This document shows, piece after piece, positions 7,575 through 15,801 of a DNA stretch of 20,187 bases. The stretch is from Candidatus Omnitrophota bacterium (lineage in GTDB: Bacteria; Omnitrophota; Gorgyraeia; Duberdicusellales; 4484-171), in contig JAQVOZ010000004.1 in NCBI GenBank assembly GCA_028702365.1, forward strand, positions 1 through 20,187. The letters are read 5' to 3'. Under the pieces are notes generated by a model, which saw nothing but the letters and a program-made list of their open reading frames with translations, did not search any database and was not told the origin of the DNA. Position 1 is the stretch's first letter; each line of letters starts with the position of its first letter. The translations under genes were made by a program, and so were the position numbers.

Positions 7575-8770
7575 AAAATTTGCCTCTTACCCCGGGTGTT
7601 TACATAATGAAATCCAAAAAGGGAGAAGTGCTTTATGTGGGCAAAGCATCTTCTTTAAGGAAACGCGTTGCCAGTTATTTTTTAAGAAACGTTTCTTTGA
7701 AAACAGGCTTTCTTATGGAAAAAGTTTGCGACATAGATTATATAGAGTGTGACAGCGAAGAGCAGGCCCTGGTTTTAGAAGCAGCTTTAAAAAAAGAAAA
7801 AAAACCAAAGTATAATATTGCGCTTCGCGACGACAAAAGCTATCCATATGTTGAAATAACCAGAGAACAATTCCCCCGTATTTTTATTACAAGAAAAAGA
7901 ATAAATAAAAAAAGCCTCTATTTCGGCCCTTATCCAGAAGTGGGCACATTAAGGTCTGTGCTTACCATGATAAGAAGGATTTTTCCCTATTGTTCCTGCA
8001 AATGCTTTAAGAAGACAGAATGCCTTTTTTCTCATATCAAGCTTTGCCCGGCGCCCTGCGCAGGCAAAATATCAGACGCGCTCTATAAAGAAAATATAGA
8101 AGCTATAATAAGGGTGCTTAAGGGAGAAAGAGAAGAGCTTATAAGTTTATTGCGCGCAAAAATGCGCGAATTATCTAAAGAAAGCAAATTTGAAGAAGCT
8201 GCTGCAGTGCGCGACAAAATAGTTGCCCTGGAAAATCTATATAAAGGAAAAAGCTTGACCCATGAGTTAATTTCTCTTAAGGAGATATTGCAATTGCCTT
8301 CTCTGCCGCTATGCATAGAAGCGATAGACATTTCGTCTTTAAGCGGCACAAATGCAACAGGCTCGGTGGTAGTTTTTAAAAATGCCATCGCGGATAAAAA
8401 TTCATACCGTCATTACAGAATAAAGGAAGTATTTTCAACCGATGATTATGCGATGATGGCGGAAGTTGTACGAAGAAGATATCAAAGGCTTTTGGATGAA
8501 AAGAAAAATATGCCGGAGCTTATTGTAATAGACGGAGGGCTCGGGCATGTCCAGGCAGCGAAAATAGAATTGGATAAATTAGGGCTTAAAATACCTGTCA
8601 TCGGCATAGCGAAAAGAAACGAAGAAATATGGTTTCCTGAAAAGCATAAACCATTGGTTATATCAAAGAGCAGTGCGGCTTTGCATTTGATTCAGCGTCT
8701 GCGTGACGAGGCACACAGATTTGCGCGCAAATACCATTTGCTATTAAGAAAAAAGAAAACCATAAAATAG
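7553..8770 (+). CDS. uvrC: Excinuclease ABC subunit UvrC, short form lacking the C-terminal HhH domain
   Basis: Nucleotide-excision repair endonuclease of 405 residues. Seen: GIY-YIG nuclease domain (PGVYIMKSKKGEVLYVGKAS, with Tyr17, Tyr28, Glu76 and Asn88); a cysteine-rich block (residues 147-169, including LCPAPCAGKIS) matching the Fe-S ligand region of UvrC; the UVR motif that contacts UvrB (SKFEEAAAVRDKIVALE, about 211-227); and the RNase H-like 5' nuclease with Asp259 (AIDIS), Asp327 (VIDGGLG) and His388 (RDEAHRFA). The family is usually about 600 residues; here the protein ends just after the RNase H fold with a lysine-rich tail, so the tandem helix-hairpin-helix domain is absent. Both nuclease sites look intact. 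Start overlaps the end of murJ by 22 nt; the stop codon lies in a long hairpin. Confidence 0.93.
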   Translation: MDIKEKIKNLPLTPGVYIMKSKKGEVLYVGKASSLRKRVASYFLRNVSLKTGFLMEKVCDIDYIECDSEEQALVLEAALKKEKKPKYNIALRDDKSYPYVEITREQFPRIFITRKRINKKSLYFGPYPEVGTLRSVLTMIRRIFPYCSCKCFKKTECLFSHIKLCPAPCAGKISDALYKENIEAIIRVLKGEREELISLLRAKMRELSKESKFEEAAAVRDKIVALENLYKGKSLTHELISLKEILQLPSLPLCIEAIDISSLSGTNATGSVVVFKNAIADKNSYRHYRIKEVFSTDDYAMMAEVVRRRYQRLLDEKKNMPELIVIDGGLGHVQAAKIELDKLGLKIPVIGIAKRNEEIWFPEKHKPLVISKSSAALHLIQRLRDEAHRFARKYHLLLRKKKTIK

Positions 8771-8812
8771 CTATCAGATTTCTCAACCAACAGGTTGAGA
8801 ATTCTGATAGCT
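8769..8812. repeat. 20-bp inverted repeat with 4-nt loop between uvrC and the alkyltransferase gene
   Basis: The arms (8769-8788 and 8793-8812) are reverse complements with one mismatch in 20 bp, closed by the loop AACA. The outer half is AGCTATCAGA, the inner half TTCTCAACC. The left arm begins inside the uvrC stop codon. There is no T-tract after the right arm (GAAGGCCG follows), so it does not look like a standard intrinsic terminator. The next gene's Shine-Dalgarno starts 2 nt later. It may be a REP-like element, a processing site or an mRNA-stabilising hairpin. Confidence 0.75.
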
Positions 8813-8823
8813 GAAGGCCGAAA

Positions 8824-9093
8824 ATGACCGATTTTGAAAAAAAAGTTTTACGGGTAGTTTCGAAAATACCTTTAGGTGAGGTTCGCAGCTACAAATGGGT
8901 TGCAATGAAAATAGGCAAACCCAAGGCCTATCGCGCTGTGGCTAATGCGTTGCATAAAAACCCATATCCCTTGTTGATTCCCTGCCATCGGGTCATAAAA
9001 TCATCGAAAAATACAGGCGGCTACGCCTTGGGCAAGGCTTTGAAGAAAGACTTAATAAAATTAGAGCAAAAAATAAAAGATGTGATAAAATAA
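8824..9093 (+). CDS. ogt: Single-domain methylated-DNA-protein cysteine methyltransferase (Ogt/MGMT family)
   Basis: An 89-residue protein made only of the DNA-binding/active-site domain of O6-alkylguanine-DNA alkyltransferases. The wing-helix part (IPLGEVRSYKWVAMKIGKPKAYRAVANALHKNP) is typical, including the RAVANAL recognition helix and Arg finger, and the active site reads PCHRVIKSSKNTGGYALG with the acceptor Cys54. The Cys distinguishes it from alkyltransferase-like (ATL) proteins, which have Trp there, so it could be active in repairing O6-alkylguanine. The N-terminal RNase H-like domain of full-length Ogt/Ada is absent, as in many short family members. A good Shine-Dalgarno (AAGG, 8814-8817) fixes the start. 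It follows uvrC, another repair gene, across a large hairpin. Confidence 0.92.
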   Translation: MTDFEKKVLRVVSKIPLGEVRSYKWVAMKIGKPKAYRAVANALHKNPYPLLIPCHRVIKSSKNTGGYALGKALKKDLIKLEQKIKDVIK

Positions 9094-9102
9094 ATAAAGT
9101 CA

Positions 9103-9136
9103 AAACTTATGGCAGCCCAAGGGCGAACATAAGTTT
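9103..9136. repeat. Hairpin 1 of the pilT upstream region
   Basis: AAACTTATG (9103-9111) and CATAAGTTT (9128-9136) are perfect complements; inside them GCC (9115-9117) can pair with GGC (9122-9124) around CAAG, separated by a GCA/GAA internal loop. No T-tract follows. It lies 9 nt after the alkyltransferase stop codon and could act as its transcript's 3' end structure. Confidence 0.65.
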
Positions 9137-9149
9137 GTGGCTGAATTTA

Positions 9150-9190
9150 CCCAGCACTAATTTTTGGAACAACTAAAAACTAGTGCTGGG
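9150..9190. repeat. Hairpin 2 of the pilT upstream region
   Basis: CCCAGCACTA (9150-9159) pairs perfectly with TAGTGCTGGG (9181-9190); after one A/C mismatch TTTTT (9161-9165) pairs with AAAAA (9175-9179), leaving a 9-nt loop. The end of the right arm (GCCCA, 9190-9194) can also pair with TGGGC (9211-9215). No T-tract follows the stem. Confidence 0.7.
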
Positions 9191-9233
9191 CCCAATTCGC
9201 AGATGCTTTATGGGCAACTTAAATGATGAAACT

Positions 9234-9268
9234 ATGACTTACGCGAGCAAATAGCTCGCGTAAGTCAT
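9234..9268. repeat. Hairpin 3: 15-bp perfect palindrome upstream of pilT
   Basis: ATGACTTACGCGAGC (9234-9248) and GCTCGCGTAAGTCAT (9254-9268) are exact reverse complements around the loop AAATA. The GC-rich inner part makes it very stable. It ends 8 nt before the GGAGG ribosome binding site of the PilT-family gene without covering it. It has no T-tract, so an operator or leader hairpin is as likely as a terminator. Confidence 0.8.
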
Positions 9269-9286
9269 CTACCATTGGAGGTTTAA

Positions 9287-10357
9287 ATGCATTTTACGCA
9301 AATATTGGATGTAATGATAGAAAAAGAAATTTCAGACGTATTCATCCGGGCAAACAGTAATCTAAGAGGCAGGCGTTATTCGCTGGTAGAAGTTATAAAC
9401 GAAAACATATTTAGCGTTGAAGACGTAGATAATATCGTAAAAAGCATAACCAGTGATAGAGACAAGGCGATGTTAAAGCAGAATAAAGCCTGTGAGTTTA
9501 CTTATTGGTTTAAAGAGAATTGGCGTTTCCGCGTAGGCGTATTTTACCAGAGAAATACACTTTCCCTGGTAATGAGAAAAATAGACCTGCGTATACCTAC
9601 CTTTGAACAGCTTAATCTGCCTGCGGCGGTATTAAATAAATTTTGCGCACAACGTAGAGGCATGATTTTGCTCACCGGTATAACGGGTTCCGGCAAGTCA
9701 ACCACAATTGCAAGTATTATGGAATGCATGAACCAGAATTTCAAGCGTCATATTCTAACCGTAGAAGAACCCATAGAATTTACTTTTGTCGACAAAAAGT
9801 CAATTATAAACCAAAGGGAAATAGGTACTGACGTTGGAACCTATGCCGATGCTTTAAGGCAATTTACACTTCATTCGCCGGACGTTATTTTTATAGGAAA
9901 TATCCGCGACGAAGATACCTGCCGCGCCGCCTTAACCGCGGCAGAAACAGGGGTGCTTGTTTTATCTACCCTTCATACCGTCAACGCGTCTTCAACAATC
10001 GACAGGTTGATAAATTTCTTCCCCCCTTATCAGCATCATCTTGTGCTAGAACAGCTGTCTTATCTTTTAAAAGGAGTATTTTCGCAAAGGTTATTACCGC
10101 GCAGCGACACACCCGGGCTTATCCCGGCATACGAATCTATGGTGCTTAGCCCCTCAGTGAGCCGCCTGCTCATTGAAAACAAGGTATGGGAACTTCCGAA
10201 ATATATTGCATCGGGCGATATCTACGGCATGAAGAGCTTCCATCAGTGTTTGCTCGAACTGGTAGCGACTAAAAAAATTACTTCGGAAACTGCTATTGAA
10301 TATGCCGACAAAAAAGAAGAACTCGAAATGGAACTACGTAATAAAGGGTTAATGTAA
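9287..10357 (+). CDS. pilT: PilT/PilU-family pilus retraction ATPase with altered Walker B
   Basis: A 356-residue secretion-type hexameric ATPase of the PilT branch, which powers disassembly of type IV pili at the inner membrane. Seen: N-terminal PAS-like domain (about 1-100); Walker A GITGSGKST (131-139, Lys137); Asp box ILTVEEPIEF; Walker B PDVIFIGNIRDEDT; His box STLHTVNASSTIDRLINFFP; and the helical C-terminal domain with QRLLPR. Residue numbers fit PilT of Pseudomonas closely. The Walker B motif normally reads G-E-M/I-R-D; here codon AAT at 9899-9901 gives Asn205 in place of the catalytic Glu. Strong Shine-Dalgarno GGAGG (9277-9281). No other pilus gene is in the window, but comEA/comEC upstream suggest a role in DNA uptake. 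Confidence 0.9.
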   Translation: MHFTQILDVMIEKEISDVFIRANSNLRGRRYSLVEVINENIFSVEDVDNIVKSITSDRDKAMLKQNKACEFTYWFKENWRFRVGVFYQRNTLSLVMRKIDLRIPTFEQLNLPAAVLNKFCAQRRGMILLTGITGSGKSTTIASIMECMNQNFKRHILTVEEPIEFTFVDKKSIINQREIGTDVGTYADALRQFTLHSPDVIFIGNIRDEDTCRAALTAAETGVLVLSTLHTVNASSTIDRLINFFPPYQHHLVLEQLSYLLKGVFSQRLLPRSDTPGLIPAYESMVLSPSVSRLLIENKVWELPKYIASGDIYGMKSFHQCLLELVATKKITSETAIEYADKKEELEMELRNKGLM

Positions 10358-10410
10358 TTCTGCCCCAACCGGCACTTCAAAAGATAATTAAAAACTTAAA
10401 TACATAAAAT

Positions 10411-11493
10411 ATGCATGATATTAAAAACAAAATAGAAAATTTAGAAGAAGAACTGCTGACGCTAAAAAGCCTTTTAAAAATAGACGCAAAGAAAAAAGAT
10501 ATCGATGGTTTGCAGTCTAAGATGTCTGCGCCCGATTTTTGGCAGAACCAAAAAGAAGCTTCCGGGATAATAGAAGAGCTTAAAAAAATAAAAGGCGACG
10601 TAGACGACTGGGACATGCTTAACAATAAGCTTCGTGAGCTTAAAGAGTTTATTCAGGTAGCGGATACTTCTTATGAAAGTGAAATGGAAAAGGAAACAAA
10701 AAAATTCGAAGAAAACCTCGAAAAGTTAAAGCTTCAGGTTCTTTTTAACGAGAGGTTCGATGACTCAAATGCCATAGTTGAAATTAACTCCGGTGCAGGC
10801 GGGACTGAAGCCTGTGACTGGGCGAGTATGCTTTTTCGGATGTATTTTAGATGGGCTGAAGATAAAAAATTTAAATTCAGCGTCTTAGATGAGCTAAAAG
10901 GAGAAGAAGCAGGAATAAAAAATATTACATTTCTGATAGAGGGGCTGCGTGCCTATGGTATGCTTAAGTCTGAACGCGGGGTGCACAGATTAGTTAGAAT
11001 TTCTCCGTTTGATGCAAATAAAAGAAGGCATACTTCTTTTGCCTCAGTTGATATCCTTCCGGAAATAAAGGAAGGTGTAGGTATTGAAATAAAACCTGAA
11101 GAGCTGGAAATCATAACCTGCCGCGCATCAGGCGCCGGCGGCCAGCATGTAAACAAAACAGATTCCGCTGTGCGCATTAAGCATTTACCTACCGGAATAG
11201 TTGTAGCCTGCCAGAATGAGCGTTCGCAGCACCAGAATAAGCAGGTCGCCCTTAATGTTTTAAGGGCCAAGCTTTATGAGCTTAAAGAAGAAGCGAAGAA
11301 AAAAAACCTGGAAAATATTTCCGGTGCAAAGCAAAAAATAGAATGGGGTTCTCAGATACGTTCTTATGTGCTGTACCCGTATTTATTGGTAAAGGACCAC
11401 AGGACAGATTTGGAAAACCATGACGCTTGGGGCGTTTTGGACGGAAAGATAGACGATTTTATTTACGCTTATTTAAAGAGGCCAAGATGTTAA
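10411..11493 (+). CDS. prfB: Peptide chain release factor 2 (no programmed frameshift)
   Basis: A 360-residue class I release factor that ends translation at UGA and UAA. The RF2-type stop-codon recognition tripeptide SPF is at residues 198-200 (VRISPFDANKRRHTSF), and the peptidyl-transferase motif GGQ at 243-245 (SGAGGQHVNKTDSAVR), whose Gln is the usual site of methylation. The N-terminal coiled domain (LSAPDFWQNQKEA) and C-terminal YVLYPYLLVKDHRTD are also typical. In many bacteria prfB carries an in-frame UGA with +1 frameshift near codon 25; here the region is one open frame (LLKIDAKKKDIDGLQ), so that autoregulation is absent. The 3' end overlaps secA by 7 nt. No Shine-Dalgarno is visible before ATG 10411. 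Confidence 0.96.
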   Translation: MHDIKNKIENLEEELLTLKSLLKIDAKKKDIDGLQSKMSAPDFWQNQKEASGIIEELKKIKGDVDDWDMLNNKLRELKEFIQVADTSYESEMEKETKKFEENLEKLKLQVLFNERFDDSNAIVEINSGAGGTEACDWASMLFRMYFRWAEDKKFKFSVLDELKGEEAGIKNITFLIEGLRAYGMLKSERGVHRLVRISPFDANKRRHTSFASVDILPEIKEGVGIEIKPEELEIITCRASGAGGQHVNKTDSAVRIKHLPTGIVVACQNERSQHQNKQVALNVLRAKLYELKEEAKKKNLENISGAKQKIEWGSQIRSYVLYPYLLVKDHRTDLENHDAWGVLDGKIDDFIYAYLKRPRC

Positions 11494-14348
11494 AAAATTT
11501 TATATTAAACGATTGTCAAAGAAAAATAAATTCGCAAAATCCGAAAGTAAATATTTTACTGCATAAAGAAATTCCGACACCCTCTCTTAAAGAGATAGCC
11601 TCTTTCGCTTCTATCGTAAGCCAGGTTAATTCTTTCGAAGGAGAAATCAAAACTAAGCCGGATGGTTTCTTTAAAGAAAAAACAAAAGAGTTGAGGGCCA
11701 GGTTCAATAGTATTAAAAATCTTGCTCCTGATGAATTTAAGGTAGAGGCTGAGAAAATATTTGATGAGATACTCCCGTTTTATTTTGCTTGTGTCAGGGA
11801 GGCAGCCTTAAGAACAGTTAAAATGCGCCATTTTGATTCACAGGTTTTAGGAGGGCTTGTCTTACACAAAAATAAAATCGCAGAAATGGCAACAGGCGAA
11901 GGTAAAACGCTTGTTGCAACCCTTGCAGTTTCTTTAAACGCCCTTGCGGGCCGCGGCGTGCACGTTGTAACTGTTAATGATTATCTTGCCCGGCGCGACC
12001 GTGAATGGATGGGCCCCATATATGAATTTTTGGGGTTTTCTATTGGAGTTATCCAGCAGGAAATGGATAACTCCGAGCGTAGAATTGCATATGGCTGTGA
12101 CATAACTTACGGCACAAACAACGAATTTGGCTTCGATTATCTTCGCGATAATATGGTAGGAAGCATTAACGAAATGGTCCAGCGCGGGCATTTCTATGCG
12201 ATAGTAGATGAAGTGGATTCTATCCTTGTAGATGAAGCACGGACTCCTCTTATAATTTCCGGGCCAGCGGAACTTTCTACGGATAAATATTACAAGGCAG
12301 ACAAAGCAGCACGTGCGCTTAAGGTGAAATTCGTAATACAGAGTTTTGATGCAAAAGACGGAACGATAGTCATGAAAAATGCCGACGGCACAGAAACAAG
12401 AATCCAGCCGGAAGAGCTTGAGGCAAATTTCGACGCAGTCGTAGAAGAAAAAAGCAACAATGCTTACATACTTTCTAACGGTGAAAAAAAATGCGAAAGA
12501 GCATTGAGTGTCGGCAGCCTCGAGGAAACTCCTGATAAATTTTCAAATCCATGGACTCATTATCTGACCCAAAGCCTTCGCGCCCATTACCTTTTTGATA
12601 ACGAACAGGAATATATCATAAAAGACGGAAAGATTGTTATTGTCGATGAGTTTACCGGCCGTCTTATGCCGGGCAGGCGCTGGTCGGATGGCCTTCATCA
12701 GGCAATAGAGGCAAAAGAGAATTTAAAAATCCAGGAAGAAAGCCAGACACTTGCAACTATAACTTTGCAGAATTATTTCAGGATGTATAAGAAGCTCGCA
12801 GGCATGACCGGAACAGCCTACACTGAAGCAAATGAGTTTAAGCATATTTATGCGCTTGATACCGTAGTAATTCCTACGAACAGGGCTCTTATAAGGAAAA
12901 ATTTTCCCGACAGAATATATAAAAATAAAAAAGCTAAATTTGAGGCGGTGATAAGGGAAATAGAGGAGTTTTATTTATTGAAACAGCCGGTGCTTGTAGG
13001 GACTACTTCAATTGAAGATTCAGAAATTTTATCATTTCTTTTAAATAAAAAAGGAATAACCCACAACGTGCTTAACGCAAAATACCATGAAAGGGAAGCG
13101 CACATTGTAGCTCAGGCAGGCCGCCTTGCCCAAGTAACCATTGCAACTAACATGGCAGGCCGCGGCACCGATATAATACTTGGCGGCAATATCGATTTTT
13201 TCATAAAAGACCTTCTTAGAAAGAATGAAATCCCTGCGGAAGACGAGCGCTACAAAGAAGAGTATGAAAAACTCTTCCAAAGCAATAAAGACAAATTTGA
13301 TGAGGAGCACAAGAAAGTTGTTTCTCTTGGAGGCCTTCATGTTATAGGAACGCAGCGGCATGAAGCAAGGCGTATTGACAATCAGTTACGCGGAAGAAGC
13401 GGCCGCCAGGGAGACCCCGGTTCTTCGCGTTTTTATGTTTCGTTGGAAGATGATTTAATGAGGCTTTTCGGCTCAGAAAGAATATATTTTCTTATGGACA
13501 AGCTGGGTTTCCCGGAAAATGAACCGATAGAACACCCTCTTGTAAATAGTTCTCTTGAAATAGCCCAAAGGAAAGTTGAAACTCATAACTTCGAAATTCG
13601 TAAGCAGCTGCTTGAATACGATAATGTTATGAATAAGCAGCGGGAAGTAATTTATGAACAGCGCCGGCAGATTCTTGAAAGGCCGACGATTGGCGATGAA
13701 ATATTTACGATGATTGACGAAGTTATAGAAAAAAATATACCTGTTTATTATTCCGAAGAAAAAAACACGCTTGGTTTAACTCATTGGGCCAAGCTTAAAT
13801 TCGATGTCGATTTGACAGCTAAAGCTTTGGGCGACTTAAGCCCCGAAGAAATGATTGAATTTATTAAAAAAACCGTACGTGAAGCATATTATAAAAAACA
13901 ACAGGCAGTGGGGCTCGATAAAATATCTTCCATGGAAAGAGCGGTGGCTCTTTGGGTTTTGGATTCGCGCTGGAAAGAACACTTGCTTATTATGGATTCG
14001 CTTAAGGAAGGCATACATTTAAGAGGCTACGGCCAGACTGACCCGCTTGTTGAATACCAGAAAGAATCATACTCCGCTTTTAATGAAACGATAGCTTCAA
14101 TTAAGGAAGATATCGTAGATTTAATTTTTAAAACAAAAATATCTTTACCTGAAGAAGCTGTGAGCGTTTTTGAAGAATCTCCCAAAAATTACGTCCACCC
14201 GGAATATTCATCCCTGCAAAAAGAAGAAGAAAAACCTGCTACCCAGCCGCAAACGCAAACGCAAAAAGCTTCAGCGCCAAAAGTAGGCAGAAACGACCCT
14301 TGCCCTTGCGGAAGCGGAAAGAAATATAAAAAATGTTGCGGAAAATAA
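11487..14348 (+). CDS. secA: Preprotein translocase ATPase SecA
   Basis: ATP-driven motor of the Sec pathway, acting with SecYEG at the inner membrane; 953 residues from the chosen start. Seen: Walker A MATGEGKT (134-141), DEAD-type DEVDSILVDEARTPLIISGP (from 241), EFTGRLMPGRRWSDGLHQAIEAKE, the GMTGTA and TNMAGRGTDI helicase motifs, QLRGRSGRQGDPGSS, and the C-terminal zinc finger CPC-x8-CC (Cys939, 941, 950, 951) that binds SecB or ribosomes. A stretch around residues 275-330, rich in Lys, Asp and Glu, looks like an insertion in the preprotein cross-linking domain and explains the extra length over about 850-900. An upstream in-frame ATG at 11427 lies deep in prfB; ATG 11487, with GAGG at 11478-11481, is preferred. 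Confidence 0.97.
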   Translation: MLKNFILNDCQRKINSQNPKVNILLHKEIPTPSLKEIASFASIVSQVNSFEGEIKTKPDGFFKEKTKELRARFNSIKNLAPDEFKVEAEKIFDEILPFYFACVREAALRTVKMRHFDSQVLGGLVLHKNKIAEMATGEGKTLVATLAVSLNALAGRGVHVVTVNDYLARRDREWMGPIYEFLGFSIGVIQQEMDNSERRIAYGCDITYGTNNEFGFDYLRDNMVGSINEMVQRGHFYAIVDEVDSILVDEARTPLIISGPAELSTDKYYKADKAARALKVKFVIQSFDAKDGTIVMKNADGTETRIQPEELEANFDAVVEEKSNNAYILSNGEKKCERALSVGSLEETPDKFSNPWTHYLTQSLRAHYLFDNEQEYIIKDGKIVIVDEFTGRLMPGRRWSDGLHQAIEAKENLKIQEESQTLATITLQNYFRMYKKLAGMTGTAYTEANEFKHIYALDTVVIPTNRALIRKNFPDRIYKNKKAKFEAVIREIEEFYLLKQPVLVGTTSIEDSEILSFLLNKKGITHNVLNAKYHEREAHIVAQAGRLAQVTIATNMAGRGTDIILGGNIDFFIKDLLRKNEIPAEDERYKEEYEKLFQSNKDKFDEEHKKVVSLGGLHVIGTQRHEARRIDNQLRGRSGRQGDPGSSRFYVSLEDDLMRLFGSERIYFLMDKLGFPENEPIEHPLVNSSLEIAQRKVETHNFEIRKQLLEYDNVMNKQREVIYEQRRQILERPTIGDEIFTMIDEVIEKNIPVYYSEEKNTLGLTHWAKLKFDVDLTAKALGDLSPEEMIEFIKKTVREAYYKKQQAVGLDKISSMERAVALWVLDSRWKEHLLIMDSLKEGIHLRGYGQTDPLVEYQKESYSAFNETIASIKEDIVDLIFKTKISLPEEAVSVFEESPKNYVHPEYSSLQKEEEKPATQPQTQTQKASAPKVGRNDPCPCGSGKKYKKCCGK

Positions 14349-14370
14349 TTCTAACGAGCTGGACACCCAA

Positions 14371-15801
14371 ATGATTAACCTGCTGCTTGCGGGCTTTGCC
14401 GGCATTCTTACTGGTTTAAGTTTTAATTTTGCATTTTTTTCATTTTTGGTTTGGTTTTCTCTTCTGCCGTTTATATATGTCATAAATAAAACCACTTCAA
14501 GGCAAACAACGTTTTGTGCAATTATCTTTGGCCTGGCATATTACTTAACGGCAATTTTCTGGATAGGTAACGTTACGAAATTAGGGCTCGTTCTGCTTGC
14601 AGGCTATCTTTGCCTGTATGCTGTTATATTTTCCCAATTTGCGCGTTATTTTTTAAGAAAAAATTTTGCAATAATTACAATTGCGGCTTTATGGGTTTTG
14701 TTTGAGTTTATCAAGGAAAATATCTGGTGCGGTTTTGGTTGGGCCAACTTAGGCTATTCCCAATATAAAAATTTATATCTTATTCAGCCGGCTGATTTAT
14801 TTGGAGTAAAGTTAATATCTTTTTTCATCGTAATGGTAAACGTTTTAATATGGGAACTTGTTTCAAAAAGAAAATTTTTGTTACGTAAAGTTATTTTTGT
14901 AGCCCTGATTTTATTGATTTCTATATCGTATTCTTTCTTAAGGCTTAACAATTTAAAAGAAACCTCTTCGATAAATTTATCGCTTATCCAGCCCAACATA
15001 CCCCAGGAACTGAAATGGGAAGAGTCGTCTCAGCCGGATATAATAGAAAAACTGGGAAATCTTGCCTCAAAAACAGGAGAAGGCTCGCTGGTTATTTTTC
15101 CGGAAGCTTCCTGGCCTCTTATGCTTTGTGATTTGGATACCTCGATTTTAAGTGATTTCGTAAGAAGCATAAAACGCGATATTTTAATAGGGGCGATTAC
15201 TTCGGAAAAAGATAATTTCTATAACGCAGCTTTATTGTTTGAAAGAGCCGGAGAATTACAGGGTATTTATCGAAAGGTGCGGCTCGTTCCTTTTGGGGAA
15301 TACGTGCCGCTTAGGAAATTTTTTACATTCGTCAGCGTGATTAATTCCATAGGAGATACCAGCAGGGGAGCCGAGCTTAAAGTTTTTTCTTATCAAAACA
15401 AAAAGTTTTGTGTCCTTATATGTTTCGAAGATATATTTCCTTTATTCGTCACAAATTACGCCAAGCGCGCACAATTTCTGGTAAACATAACCAATGATGC
15501 CTGGTTTGGCGGTGAGCCTGAGGCCAGCCAGCATGCTGGCATTATGGTTTTTAGGGCCATTGAAAACAGGATTTCTATCGCGCGCTGCGCCAACACCGGC
15601 ATAAGCGGTTGGGTCTCCTATAAAGGCGAGATGCACAGCTTAAAATTAGATAATGAGGAAGTTTCTGTCGACGGCGCATTAAATTTTAATTTGCCTTTAA
15701 ATGAAAAAAGAAGCTTGTATAATAAATGGAAAGATGTATTTGTATTATTTTGCGCCCTGTTATTGGGCCTCGCATTAATATCCAGGAAAAACAATGGATA
15801 A
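14371..15801 (+). CDS. lnt: Apolipoprotein N-acyltransferase Lnt
   Basis: Inner-membrane enzyme (476 residues) that transfers a third acyl chain to the N-terminal cysteine of lipoproteins, allowing sorting to the outer membrane. The N-terminal half has about six transmembrane helices, including the AGILTGLSFNFAFFSFLVWFSLLPF start. The C-terminal half is a nitrilase-fold periplasmic domain with the catalytic triad in recognisable motifs: Glu245 (FPEASWP), Lys302 (YRKVRLVPFGEYVPL) and Cys351 (LICFEDIFP), plus NITNDAWFG and RAIENRISIARCANTGISG. These match E. coli Glu267, Lys335 and Cys387. It follows secA by 22 nt and its end overlaps the CDF transporter start by 8 nt, so it is in the same operon. 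Presence implies an outer membrane with triacylated lipoproteins. Confidence 0.95.
   Translation: MINLLLAGFAGILTGLSFNFAFFSFLVWFSLLPFIYVINKTTSRQTTFCAIIFGLAYYLTAIFWIGNVTKLGLVLLAGYLCLYAVIFSQFARYFLRKNFAIITIAALWVLFEFIKENIWCGFGWANLGYSQYKNLYLIQPADLFGVKLISFFIVMVNVLIWELVSKRKFLLRKVIFVALILLISISYSFLRLNNLKETSSINLSLIQPNIPQELKWEESSQPDIIEKLGNLASKTGEGSLVIFPEASWPLMLCDLDTSILSDFVRSIKRDILIGAITSEKDNFYNAALLFERAGELQGIYRKVRLVPFGEYVPLRKFFTFVSVINSIGDTSRGAELKVFSYQNKKFCVLICFEDIFPLFVTNYAKRAQFLVNITNDAWFGGEPEASQHAGIMVFRAIENRISIARCANTGISGWVSYKGEMHSLKLDNEEVSVDGALNFNLPLNEKRSLYNKWKDVFVLFCALLLGLALISRKNNG

Noticed and set aside
8769..8812. Classical Rho-independent terminator after uvrC
   Set aside because: The stem is long and stable, but no run of T follows on either strand; recorded as an inverted repeat instead.
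9103..9268. The palindromes before pilT as a CRISPR array
   Set aside because: The three stems differ in sequence and spacing and there are no direct repeats separated by equal spacers.
10470..10510. Programmed +1 frameshift in prfB
   Set aside because: The region that usually holds the in-frame UGA is one continuous open frame with normal RF2 sequence on both sides.
11427..11486. Upstream in-frame ATG for secA
   Set aside because: It would extend secA 20 residues into the prfB coding sequence without a ribosome binding site, and SecA proteins begin near the later ATG, which has GAGG 5 nt upstream.
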